A stretch of DNA of 64,000 nucleotides from Nematostella vectensis (taxonomy: Eukaryota > Cnidaria > Anthozoa > Actiniaria > Edwardsiidae), in NCBI RefSeq assembly GCF_932526225.1, contig NC_064040.1, forward strand, positions 11,136,856 to 11,200,855, given 5' to 3'. Within the stretch, counting starts at the first letter, position 1. Every line of letters starts with the position of its first letter. Shown here in pieces: positions 1 through 11,274 of this stretch. The translations under genes were made by a program, and so were the position numbers. A model generated the notes under the pieces. It did not search any database and was not told where the DNA came from. It saw nothing but the letters and a program-made list of their open reading frames with translations.

Positions 1-328
1 AGCGGTTTATTTATTAACATGGAGGGGTTCTTTGCTTTCCTTATATTTAGAAAACATTATTTTGCAAACAAACCTGGTTTTCTAGTAACACCAGGAAAAC
101 AAAACCTCAGTTATAAAATACTTCAAGCTCTGCATGATTTAGCTATTCAGAGGGGTTGCCAGGATTTTTAACAGGAGGGGGCCCAAAAGGCCATTTCAAG
201 GCATTTTCTTCTATATTTTAGTTAATGTCTCATACATTTACTGTATTTTTGGCTGCTAAAAGAGGAGGGCTGGGGCCCCTAGGCCACCCCTCTGCCCACA
301 CCCCTGCTATTAGCATTGAGGTACTAAC

Positions 329-3300
329 CATCTCTAAAACAGCCTATGCGATACATCATGGGCATCTTAATGACAAAAGCAAACAAGTCATCAATAAAGG
401 TGTTTAGAGCCTTGTACGTCATCATCCTCCAGGGGAGATGAGCTACCGACTTGAGCTTGTAGTTGATGAACAGCTGGGGAGTCATGGTGATGAACCCTGT
501 CAAAATAAGGGCAAGATGAATTTAACTTTTCTACATTTTGTAGAAGGACATGGAGTGGTGAGAGAAGGAAAAGAGTGACATACCACCAGTTTCACAAGCT
601 ACAGTAACAATGAGGTGAGTAAGAATTCAAACCAGTTTTAATTTTGTAATGCTACACACACTGAGTTTGTCCCTGAAATCCTTTCGACAGTTAATATGAT
701 TTCTGGTGTGACATAAAAATTGGAAACTACACTGAGTTATTGTGAGATCCAGAGGATAACAGGAGGTATATTTCATGGATCACATACATATAAATAAAAA
801 TTTAAAGCTTTTACAAATCATCAAAATAAGTCAAATAAAGGCCATGAATGTTTTTATTGGAATGTGCTTTTCCAAAAAAGGGTTGGGAAACAATTAACAT
901 CAGTCAACCATCGATCTCATCAAAACCAACCAAGCTGTTTGCCAAATCACTTTTAAATTGTATCAACTCAAAATATCTTTTAAAATGTCTTTTACAAGTC
1001 TCCTCATGATTCTTATAAATGACATACACAATATACACTTTTAGGACTCAATGACTTGGAAGAAGTTACAGAAGTTTGTGTTTTAAGACAATACCTCGGT
1101 ATGCCCTTGTGGGAAGGGGGCATTGATTTACCATTAGCTATTTCGAAAAGGCAGAGCATGGAATTTCCCTAAAAAGGTATACTCACCAAATGTGAGAAGA
1201 AATCCATAAAGCATGCTAAGCACCCAGGAATACCAACCCTTGTGCTCAACATAGAACAAGGAATAGATGCAGTAGCACACAAGTAATGGGAATAACGCCC
1301 ACGATAAGTACTTGAAAGCCATCTGTAGGGGAGAAAAATGTGTTAACCTAACAAAAACAAGATCAGAAATGCTTGGAATTCCTCAAGATTGCTCCATTGG
1401 CTAAATGTTTTTGTCTGCCTGATTAATGTGACTTAAAAAGATCCAGAATTGTATTCAAGCAGTGGATCAGAGGGTACAGAAACAAGTTTTAAACTTTGTT
1501 TTTTATTTTATACTTTGTTTGTTATATTTTAAATGATTTTTATTTTCAGAAAGGGAGCTGGACACCACCCAATCCATCCCTGTATCTGTCTTTGCTGCTT
1601 GTCCATAATTGTCTATCAGGTCTGTTACGTGCCCCAAAATACTATCAAAAAAACTAGGGGACACTGCCACACCCCTACTGGGGGGACACAGGGCCCCATA
1701 GCCCTTATAGACGTTATAGCCCTGTTTGTCACTGTATTTCTGATAGTACAGTACACTGCATTTCTGCTTGACTCAATCTTACAGTGACACTTTTCAGTGC
1801 CGCCCCCCCCCCCCCCCTTCCCTTTAACAACCCCCAGGATTCTACTCGGACTCATAAAAAAAATCATAGGCTCCCCAGAGGGCCCAATTTTTCGAAGCTC
1901 CCTTATTGGTGGTTAAAAATTTTAGGAGCCCCTGCCCAATATCTTCCCTCTGTACCCTTCCCTCCCCCTCAGGGTATTTAATGTTGCAGTTGTACATATC
2001 CACATATATAGTATAGTGTAGGTTACTTGTAGCTTGCCTGATCATAAACTCTTGTAGATGACTCAACGTAGCTTTCCTTGTCCTCAAAACTAATGCGAGG
2101 GAACATTCCAAGAATACGATTTTCTCTGTCCAACTAAAAATAATAGTTCACTGTGAGTGCACTCAAAGCTAAGCACAGTAACATTGAAATATCAATATAT
2201 ACAGTACCTTGATATTAACAACTTTATTGATTTTCCATAATTCAATCAGTAGTCCTACAAAGCAGCTGATGATGATGACAGTGTTGGTGTCATTATCAGC
2301 AACATACAGAAGGACAACCGTTGCTTGGAAAACGTTAAAGAACACTGATCTCACAGACAGGCCCTCTAGTGTCTTGCGGCTTCGCCAGAATTGGATATCT
2401 GATAAACACAAGTTGATTTTGAAAGCTTGCTCATGAAAATTTCATAGTACAAGTGGAAAGTAACTGCAGTGTGTAGTTCAGAAGAAAACATGAACAATAC
2501 GTATAATAAATAGTTTACCATTTTTGAAGGCTAGAAATTCAAAGACTGTGTGCACCAGAGTCACAATCATAGTCACCCCTAGAAGGTAGGGGTTTGTCTC
2601 CACAATTGTCCTCTAAAACACCAATAAAATAGCACAAGGGAATATCATTAAGTTCAACTTATGGGAGGGTGTGGGAAGAGATCTAAACAGTACTACCATG
2701 TCAAACACAATTAGGCATCATGTTTTATCATAACCATTCATATAAAAACATCCCTGAAGAATTTCATCAAGAATGTGGATTTGATCATAAAATGCAAGGC
2801 TTGTAAGTGGATGGGCTAAACCACCATGAAGATATACAGTACAGGATATGTAAGTAAGTATGATTCTTCAAACTAGCTACTGTATCTCTCTATCTCTATC
2901 TTATTTCTATCTCTATCTAGCTCTATCGTTACATCTCCTTTAGTGACAGACTGTTTGGTAACAAACAAAATATATCATTTTAACTGCTATAGCAGTATGC
3001 TGTAGTGTGTGATAATGAATAATGTACCTTCATAGCATCCTGTTCCTCCTCAGATTGCTGCATGTCATCTCCCAAGACAGAGAACCACTTCTGCCGCATA
3101 CGCTGAGACTCGTACATCTGCCACTTAAACAGGGAGATGGGACTGTAGGTCAGATGCAGGTCCAAGGTACTGTCAAGAAAATTAGCAACAAAGTATGAGA
3201 TCATGGATAACAAAAATAAAGCTTGAGTTAGAAAGATAGAAACAACAACAACAATGAAAAAATAAAAGCATAATATACCCATGTGTTGTTGCAGGAGATG

Positions 3301-6300
3301 TGTGACTAAAATTTCAAAACTAGTTGAAGATAGATAGATGTACACATTGAGGAATGGCAGGGGCGGATCTAGGGGGGGAGGCGAACTGGCCCCAATCACG
3401 CTATTTTTCAGAAATACATAAAAGGAAATCCATGGAACAATGAATCGAGGCCCCCCTTTCTTGTCACCCTTGCTTCAGCCCCCCATTTTGAAACTCCTGG
3501 ATCAACCCCTGTTTGGTGTTTCTAAGATGAAGTAGAGAATTCTGTCTACAGTATGGGCTTGATATACACCAATACAGTACTTACGGAGTTGTCTCATTGA
3601 TTGGCATGTACTCGCTGCCAAGGTTCCAATAAGTGTTCAGGTAGAGGAGAGGATAGTATTTACTGGTCACATTGTCAAACTCAATAACTGAAATACAAGC
3701 ATATCTCAGTCAATTTTTTTTTCTTCAAAGGGACACTCCATCCACTCTGCTGGAAGTCAGTGAAATATATTGTGAACATTATTAAAATAAAATAAATATA
3801 ATTATCAACAGCTGATATCAATTGCTAACTTCTATTTACCCCAGCTAGTTGGATACATTTAAACTGTTGAGTTCATACTGTAAACATCTTAAAAGCTACT
3901 AATTGGATTATGAAATGGAAAGTATCAGTTTTATTGCTGCGAGATTAAAGCTGAAAACAGGAAGAGTTGGTAGCATTGCAAGCTACGAGAAGTTACAGGT
4001 TGATCAGTCTTACTTACACTCATCCATGGGGGGAGGTACAGAGCCAGGCGTCCAGGGCGTCTGGTCATCCATCATGTTAATTGTCAAGTTAGGATGCCAG
4101 TAATTAATTATCTCCTGCTCTTTCTTGGGGTCTTTTATTTGCTAAAAATGTTTGCAAACAAAAAAGACAAGTGTTTGTACAGTACTAGGGAAATGTGTAA
4201 TAAAAAAGGAAAAGAATATAAAAACCTTTTATAGAGCCTTAATCCGTAACACCTTTGTTATTATTTTCAATGGAAAACAGATGAATGAAATAATTTCAAA
4301 AAAAACATCTCAACAAAAAGTTATGTTCTTCATGACATAATTCAATAAAAAATATCAAACAGTAGCTTCCCCAAATCAGCTGATGGAAATTAATTCCATC
4401 TCTCACTTGGCATTTTGCTAGGATAACCAAATGGGGGCAAGATCTTTATATGTAATGTGGAATATTTGGATAAAAACAGCTTTCATACCTGCTCAGGAGG
4501 AGCCTCTGTACTACCATAGAGTAAATTCACGGTTTTGCTTACTCTTCTTTTCTTATATACAGTGAGCACTGGGAGCAACAAGAACAAGCACTTATCACAG
4601 CATCACATTAATATCAATAATTGTGTATTGGCAAAATTATCATCACACAAGCAAGGTAATAAGGGACTTGTGCTAAGAGACCACATAACCTTTCTGGGTG
4701 GTAAATTCAAAACAAAATAATCGAACAAAAAAATCAGAAATGACTGTGCCTGTTACACCAGTGAACTACCAAAAAATAAAATTTTTAAATAAAAATAAAC
4801 CCTTTCTGGAAAAAAAAATTCTGCCTTTTTACGTAAGCGCCGAATAAGTTGCTTTTTGTTGCTTATATTTTGCTGTTAAAAGCCAGAGCGCGCTAGTTTG
4901 CTACCCAATCAGTCACGTGATCTCTTAGCGCAAGTCCCCTATTGCCATCAATAATAATAATAATAAATCATAATTATGGAAGCATGGGTGGCCTGTGGTT
5001 ACCACAATGGCATACAGTATGTACTTACTTTTACTTCTGTAAACCACAGCTCGCTTGTCAAACTTGGGAGAGGCAGGGTTGGGGTTTTTACCAATCTTGG
5101 TGATGTAAACATGTGCATACAATGAGCCATTGTTCATTAAGTTCTGAAAATAATAAGGATATGTGTACGTATATGACGGTAGTTCTGCAGTTGGCGGCAA
5201 AGGAGAGAAGTCAGCTATAAAAACAACTATATACCCAGAAACCCAAATAGGAAATTTGGAATATTGAAAGCTTTGGGTTGCTTGTAGGAGCCTTATTGAC
5301 CACTTAGATTTAAAAATGAGATTCCCTGACTGTATTCTCTTGGAGGTTTCAGAAATAGAAAATGAAGTGCTCGAGTAATTAGATTTTGGTACAGTAGTGG
5401 CCACTTAATAGGTGTACCACTTAAGTACTAAAACATCTGGGTGGTATATACTGGCAAGCCTATACCATCGAATGTATTGTTACACTCAATTAGGCTCTGA
5501 GTACTATGTAGTCTAGTATGATGTAAAAAATAATTGGCAGATCTAGGAGTTCTTATAAGGGGGACCTGAAGCTAGGAGTTTAAGAACAGGGGTGCTAAAG
5601 TTTTTTTTTTTTTTAGAAAGAGAAGCTGGATTCATGCTGTTCCTTGCTTGGATGTCCTTATATTTAAACATATTTTATGCCAATCCTCTAAAAATAGGGG
5701 GAAAAGGGGAACTTGGTTTTCCCTAGATACGCTCATGAATGTTTTATCTACCTCTGAAGTCTTGAGCTGTGTGCTGAACATAAACACCCCATCCTTGGCT
5801 GGGCCGTCAGTCCAGTTACCAAACTGGAGATCTTTCTGGTGCCAGATCAGAGAACCTTTGTCCTCAAAGTTTTGAAAGTTACTCAACTCAGACAAGTAAA
5901 CGTACAGCTCCTACAGCATAACATAAAATAAGTTAAAGTGAGAGGAAGCAAAAGTACAGTATTACAGAATATTAAATACACAATATGGTCATCATATTGC
6001 GTACATATCCAGTACAACCGCGGGTACTCAATCAATAAAAATCAATGATTGGAAATCCAAATGATATGTTGATACCTGTGATATAACCAGTAAATCGATG
6101 TCATTGTATCAAGCAATCCATCATCAATCAAAAATCACAAAAACGATAAAAATCGGTCATATATTTTCGTAGCATCGATTAGCCATAAACTATTTCTTTT
6201 ATTGATTGTCATTGACTGTTATCAACCTTTATTGACCATAAGAGTTATTGATTGATCACTTCAGGAGTAAAAAAGCATTTCAATTGACTAGAGTAAAATA

Positions 6301-6827
6301 TACAATTACTAGACTTGAGATATATAGCGTCTCAAAGCCTTTATGATACCACTTTTTTACTGGACTTATTTTATTAAAAAACTCATTCGAATCGGACGGC
6401 ATCGCCTGTATCTTTATCTTACGAAAGCGATCGATGTATGAGAAATATAAAAACACGTGCATCAGTGTGTTGGATAAAATCGATGGCATCGTTGCCTTAC
6501 GATCGGCTTTCACTATAATAAAAACGATTCAACTCTAAGTATATAAACGAAGAGAAGTCGAACACTCACCATCTTTTGATTGGTATTGAATAAATTCGTA
6601 GCCGGCTTTAAGCTCATGCCGCTGGGAGAATCGCTGCTTGGTTGCTGTTGTTTGCCTCGAAACAAGTTGGTCACAAACCAAAAAATAAAGATTCTGAAAA
6701 GAATACCCTTCCATGGTGACTCCTGTTGTTGTTGCTGCTGTTGGTTCTCGCCTTGGCCATTTTCAGCTGGCGCTGTAGCGTCATTTGTCGCTATTTCACC
6801 GTTTGCGTTTCGCTCCTCGGTCGCCAT
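329..6827 (-). CDS. CLPTM1: CLPTM1 family multipass membrane protein, 12 exons, 3' end outside window
   Basis: Exons in transcription order: 6570-6827, 5752-5910, 5029-5143, 4489-4568, 4018-4141, 3585-3687, 3028-3169, 2519-2612, 2208-2398, 2038-2133, 1187-1322, 329-496. All reading phases agree, giving 555 codons; human CLPTM1 is about 669 aa, and the last exon(s) lie left of base 1. The start at 6827 has a good context (AAGATGG). It is followed by an acidic, Q-rich cytosolic head (seven Q) and a first membrane segment near residues 41-56 (GILFRIFIFWFVTNLF). Family-diagnostic strings are YWHPNLTIN, DDQTPW, GSVPPP, SEEEQDAMK, ETNPYLLGVT, FEFLAFKN, DIQFWRSRKTLEGLSVRSVFF, EHKGWYSWVLSMLYGFLLTFG and TPQLFINYKLKSVAHLPWRM, which separate it from CLPTM1L. 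In vertebrates CLPTM1 resides in the ER and restrains forward traffic of GABA-A receptors; that role here is inference. The intron after exon 10 has a GC donor. Confidence 0.95.
1323..2037 (-). other. GC-AG intron in the CLPTM1 gene
   Basis: Exon 10 ends ...GTTTATGATCAG and the intron begins GCAAGC, reading the minus strand. The next exon begins after CTACAG with ATGGCTTTC. Using GC keeps the frame across VYDQ|MAFKYLSW, which matches the VYDD-MAFRYLSW junction of human CLPTM1. The nearest downstream GT (in CAAGTAACC) would shift the frame. The donor CAG|GCAAGC fits the known GC-AG class. The intron also holds a poly-C run at about 1802-1817. Confidence 0.8.
3358..3511. mobile_element. Small inverted-repeat element (MITE-like) in CLPTM1 intron
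   Basis: The left end CAGGGGCGGATCTAGG is mirrored by the right end, which reads CAGGGGTTGATCCAGG on the other strand. The imperfect ends enclose about 150 bp with G- and C-runs. No coding capacity. A related fragment (GCGGATCTAGGGG) is at about 53772. No clear target-site duplication was found. Confidence 0.5.
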
Positions 6828-7389
6828 CTTGAAATTCTTTTCACAAATTTCACAACCCTTAACCACAGGTAACCCGTAACTTGCCTCGTCATATTTGAAC
6901 TGTCGTGGACACACAGGTAGCCAAATAGTGACATTTAGTTTCAGGTAAATTGATAAATAGTAAAGTTCTTATTCAAAAACTCTTTCTTGCAGGTCGAAGA
7001 CAGAGAAAGCCTAGCTGTTTCATAGCAACAAAGTTTCACGCGATTTGTCGATTCAACGATAGATTTTTTCGCTCCATTGCCATATTGTTGTATCGGGTTT
7101 TCACGGTGTCAAATCCTCTATTTGTTTTGTGAGCAAGCAGCTACACATAGAAATACTACGGTTTTTGTTTGATGCATACTACTCCATTTAACCCATCACT
7201 TACCCCCTACCCCATAATATATAACGATTCACGTGTACCGGAAGTATTGAGAAGGTGGAGGAGAGGTCACTGCTCCCAGAATGCATTTCGACCTTTCTGA
7301 CAACTTCGAGTCCGCGAAAAATCGCTTCTTCGAACGTTTGATCGCTCTTGACAATTTTACCAGTGATTATAAGCTTTTAGCCCGTCAAA
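6828..7389. promoter_or_regulatory. Divergent promoter region between CLPTM1 and LCLAT1
   Basis: The two start codons are 562 bp apart and point away from each other, so both promoters must lie here or in unseen 5' exons. Motifs read directly: an E-box CACGTG at 7230-7235, an ETS/GABP-type ACCGGAAGT at 7237-7245, and a ZNF143/Staf-type CTCCCAGAATGC at 7273-7284. These three classes are typical of housekeeping bidirectional promoters in animals. No TATA box was obvious. Transcription start sites are not determined. Confidence 0.6.
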
Positions 7390-9755
7390 ATGCTCCGAAA
7401 TCCCATCGGAGGTGTTCTATTTCTTCTTACACTTTATTTTAGTTCGTTTTTTGGCTCTATCTTTATAATGGGCCCGTCTTTACCACTTCTTCTATGGCAT
7501 CCGAAGTGGTTCCGATGGTACAACGACCTCGCCATTGGCCTTTGGCTCAAACTTCCGCCGGTAAGTTTTATTACCACTTTTCTCCCATTCAAATATCTGA
7601 TATTTACATTGATGAGAAGTTGTGGGATTATGTGATCTGCAAACTGTGCTTGTTGTTGAAAGTTGCTAATGTTCTTTGTTCTAACGCTGTCATCCTTGGG
7701 ATAACGCGCGGGTGTTTATACTGCAGGCCATATTAGGTAAGTGGGGATCCCAATTATATTATATTCACAACTTTACATTCCTTTATTATTCCAACTCTCT
7801 TCCACTATATCTTCTCTTATTTACAATATCCATCAATCTGGAACCTAGGTTGTTAGCAGAAATAGTGTGTAACATTTAGGCTTAACTTTACTTTTGCTTA
7901 GTTTTTAGTAGCTCAATTTTAGTCTATGATTGTCATGCAAATATTTACCTAGATTATTTAGTATCCTTAAATCGTATGTATCAATGATAATATAGTCTGA
8001 TTTCTTAGTTTTGTGAGATCGGGTCAAAGTGTACATGTGTGCGTATCATATGATTAATGCCACAACCTTCTAAAAGAGAAACACTTCATCCTTGTCATTC
8101 AACATTTAGTTAAATACATACATGCATATCTTTAATTATGATAATTTCCTCATGCTTAAAGTTCAACTATGATTTCAAATAAGCAATTATCCCCCTCTTT
8201 TCAAGTTATTTAAATACTTAAATACACTATGGAAGAAACAACCCCTTAATTTTAAATAAAAGACGAGATGATTATTATTTATTATAAAAAGTGCTTTGAT
8301 AAATTGGTTATTTTGAAATCATAATTTCCCATAGAATTGGTTTTCAATGTGAAAGTGTACATAACTGGAGAAAGACCGCCTCGGAATGACCGGGCCCTAA
8401 TTGTCATGAACCACCGTTGCCGTCTTGACTGGATGTTCTATTGGTGTGTGCTACATCGGTACGGTCAGCTCAGGCATGAGAAGATTATACTGAAGGATGA
8501 CTTAAAGAATGTGCCAGGGCCTGGTTAGTAAAAGCTGACTCCTATTAGACAGTATGTTTAGAAAAAACTACATACCAGCTGCAGAAAAGCTAATTTGTTC
8601 CAGGCCTGTAGCCAGTAAGAACCACCCGACTCGACTGGAAGGTTTGCTCTAATGAAGGATAATTGAGTTCCACTGCGAGCTAGGGCTAGTTACCTGAGGG
8701 AAAACGGTCCGCTAAATGGGTAAACGAACCCCCCCCACTCAAAATCCTGGCTACAGGCCTGTGTTTCTTTATCTTGGTAGAATATTACATGAACACATTT
8801 ACGTCCATTTCAGTGATAAAACAATTAGATAAAGCAATACATCCAACGTGCTAATTACAGAGTATTCTTCAGTACATTGCTTTTGAATGCCAGTTAAGTG
8901 GGTATTACTTTCAAATGTTCCATTTCTCATCACATTTTTAGTAAATGTGACCACTCACTATCAGACAATACTGCTTAGATAACTGACTTGCTTTAACCAT
9001 TTTCAGGATGGGCGATGCAGAACTCCATGTACATCTTCCTACGCAGACGATGGGAACATGACCAAGGATATCTGAGCAGTGTTCTTCAGTACTTCAAGGA
9101 AGCCTCATATCCTTTGCAGTTACTTATATTCCCTGAGGGGACTAATCTAGATATAGCCAGTAAAGCTAAGAGCGATAGCTTTGCTAAGAAAAATAATCGG
9201 CCTTCTTATGAGTATGTTCTGCACCCAAGAGTAAGGGGGTTTACTTTCTGCATGGAGAAATTAGGGAAAGAACTGCTACATTCAATACATGACGTAACAA
9301 TCGGCTATGATGTAAACAAAAGCTTTAGTGAGCGGGACCTTCTTCTGGGTACATTTCCTAAAGAGATGCATTTCCACATCCAGCGCCATCCAATAGGCAA
9401 TGTAAATCCTTCGAATGCTGAAGAAATGGAGAAATGGTGCTGCGAAAGATGGGAAGAAAAGGAAAACAGGCTGAAAGAGTTCTACACTCTTGGTCAAGGC
9501 TTTCGGCATTTCAATGAGAAGGTGACCGCCCAAGATAGCCAAAGGGAGGGGGAGGCAAGAACAGAACTCTGGCAAGCTTTGGTGTTTTGGGTTGCCTTTA
9601 TTTTCTTGAGCTTTCTCAGTGTATATCACATTCTTGCCATTAGGTGGTATTTCTATGTGGTATTTGTATTTTATATTTTGCAGTCAGTCTTAGGAATAGG
9701 AACAGATAAGTTGCAGTTATGGTCTCACGATCGCCAGTACCCTAGACATAAATAA
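7390..9755 (+). CDS. LCLAT1: Lysocardiolipin acyltransferase 1-like (AGPAT/LPLAT family), complete, 4 exons
   Basis: Exons are 7390-7560, 7727-7736, 8335-8523 and 9007-9755, giving 372 aa; one human isoform is 376 aa. The enzyme transfers fatty acyl chains from acyl-CoA to lysophospholipids (lysocardiolipin, lyso-PI and others) in ER and mitochondria-associated membranes. N-terminal membrane helix near residues 9-35 (FFGSIFIMGPSLPLLL). The acyltransferase motif I is NHRCRLD with catalytic H87 and D92 (H-x4-D). Motif III is FPEGTN near residues 165-170. YEYVLHPRVRGFTF, WCCERWEEKENRL and two C-terminal hydrophobic helices (about 312-358) follow the LCLAT1 pattern. All intron phases close only if the 10-nt exon 2 is included (LPP-AILE-LVFNVKV). 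It is divergently paired with CLPTM1. Confidence 0.95.
7727..7736 (+). CDS. LCLAT1: 10-nt micro-exon of LCLAT1
   Basis: CTGCAG|GCCATATTAG|GTAAGT supplies codons A-I-L plus the first base of E. Exon 1 ends in phase 0 at CCG and exon 3 starts AATTGG after ATAG. Joining exon 1 straight to exon 3 would shift the frame. The result, LPPAILELVFNVKV, aligns with human LPVALLETMFGVKV. Flanking introns are 166 and 598 bp. Confidence 0.85.
8601..8761. mobile_element. MITE-like element in LCLAT1 intron 3
   Basis: Perfect 15-bp terminal inverted repeats: CAGGCCTGTAGCCAG at 8601-8615 and its reverse complement at 8747-8761. The 161-bp element has no coding capacity and contains a C-run near 8730. No convincing target-site duplication. 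Confidence 0.65.
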
Positions 9756-11274
9756 GAACTTGGGCCTGATTGTTTAGACCACTGTAGCTAGGTACACTCT
9801 AATATAATCTAATTCTTATCTTGACATTTTAACACTATCAGCATTTTATTGAAATCTGTCTGTAAAACCACCCTGTTACTTATGATCAATTCAATTTTTT
9901 TTTAAACATTTTCTCAATGGATGCATTGTGGAGTATTTGAAAGGATTTTTGTCTTGAAAAATCCTTCATTCTTTATTCTTGGATAAAATATTTCTTCTTC
10001 TTCTTCTTCTTCTTCCTAGTAGAAAATAGTGCAGTGGTATAAAAAAAAATGCAGTTTAACAATCTAGACTGTACCCTACATAAATCTGACCTTTTTTTGT
10101 TCATGAAAAATATATTAGGAAGTCCTTACTATAGCAGGTTGCATGAATACAATACAAAATATCCAAATATACGATATAGGTGTATCACCAGTTTTCTGCA
10201 ACCTTTTCACTGATAACATGTTCATAATGTTAGCCCTGTTAAAAAATAAATAATATGTTGATACCTCATCAGCAAACTAACTCATAATGTGAATGCTATG
10301 TGCCCAACTTCAAATATTTGCCACCCCTACTGTACAACAGTAGATATTAGATAAACTCCCCTTTCAAATAGGTCTCTCTCCTGCCCCCCCCCCCCCCCCC
10401 AAAAAAAAAGGGATGACCTCATGCTGTCAACTTGTTAACAATTTGAGGAAATTCCAACTAAAAACTGTTGCTTACCATTGGCAGTGTTTACTACATAAGA
10501 ATAAATCATGCACTAATATATTAAAAAAACATTTCTATTTGAAATAAGTGTCCCCACTCCAAAACTCTTAAAAAAATATATCCTTTTATGCTAATACGTG
10601 TATTTCAGTACCCAGTTTATGACATGACTGTGTAACATCCACCTATGTACAGTATGTACTATGGATCCTGTAACAGTACTTCAGTAGGTTTCTTGAGAGC
10701 CTCTATGATTAGAGCCTTGATCTGAGATGAGAGTTGATGGAACTCTACTCTCAGCAATTCTTGATTGCAACTCGGTTTGATTGAAATATAGGGACAGACC
10801 ATTATAAAAAAAAAATTGGGAGGTGGGGTGGGGAAAGACAAAGTAAAAAGTAAGCAACGATTCATCAAGAAAGACACGGAAGCAAAACAAAATCTTTTTA
10901 AGAATTCTTCTAGTACTAGATTTTTTTTTGTTTTAATCAAATCACACTAGTAGGACAATTTCATAGTCTGGTCATTTGTCATTTGTTTTCTTTTAAGTGT
11001 CAGTTGGCTGTCAGTTGTTGCCACTGATAGCATATAACAACAAACCATAATGCATAAGTGATGACAGTTAACTAATGTAATTTGACTAATTCATATTATG
11101 CTTTTTATAGTTACCAGAGTTTTAAAACACCTGTATTATTTAACACATTTTGTAAAAAAAAATATATATAAATAAATTTATCTTCTACTAAAAGATTTGC
11201 TTTAAAAAGCCCAAACATTTGACATAAAGGGCCAGAATGATTTGAGTGTTACATTAAATTCCTTAAAAAAATGT
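9756..11274. other. LCLAT1 3' flank, no gene seen
   Basis: Holds a (CTT)n run at 9992-10015, a candidate polyadenylation signal AATAAA at 10245-10250, about 490 nt after the stop, and a poly-C/poly-A tract at about 10384-10408. ORFs here resemble nothing recognised. The satellite begins at the right edge. Confidence 0.5.

Larger units (their letters stand above)
497..6569 (-). other. CLPTM1 introns: content
   Basis: Eleven introns of about 190-715 bp lie between the listed exons. Most are AT-rich with no further coding signal. Notable content is a TATC/TCTA-rich microsatellite around 2882-2935, a terminal-inverted-repeat element at 3358-3511, and an intron 1 segment (6000-6260) dense in ATCAAT/ATTGAT words. 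Fragments of C-rich repeats occur near 1800-1980 and 5540-5600, and another lies downstream of exon 12 at about 150-310. Confidence 0.6.

Noticed and set aside
329-6827. CLPTM1L paralogue
   Set aside because: The N-terminal Q-rich head, the GILFRIFIFW segment and the WHPNLTIN-DDQTPW block follow CLPTM1 itself.
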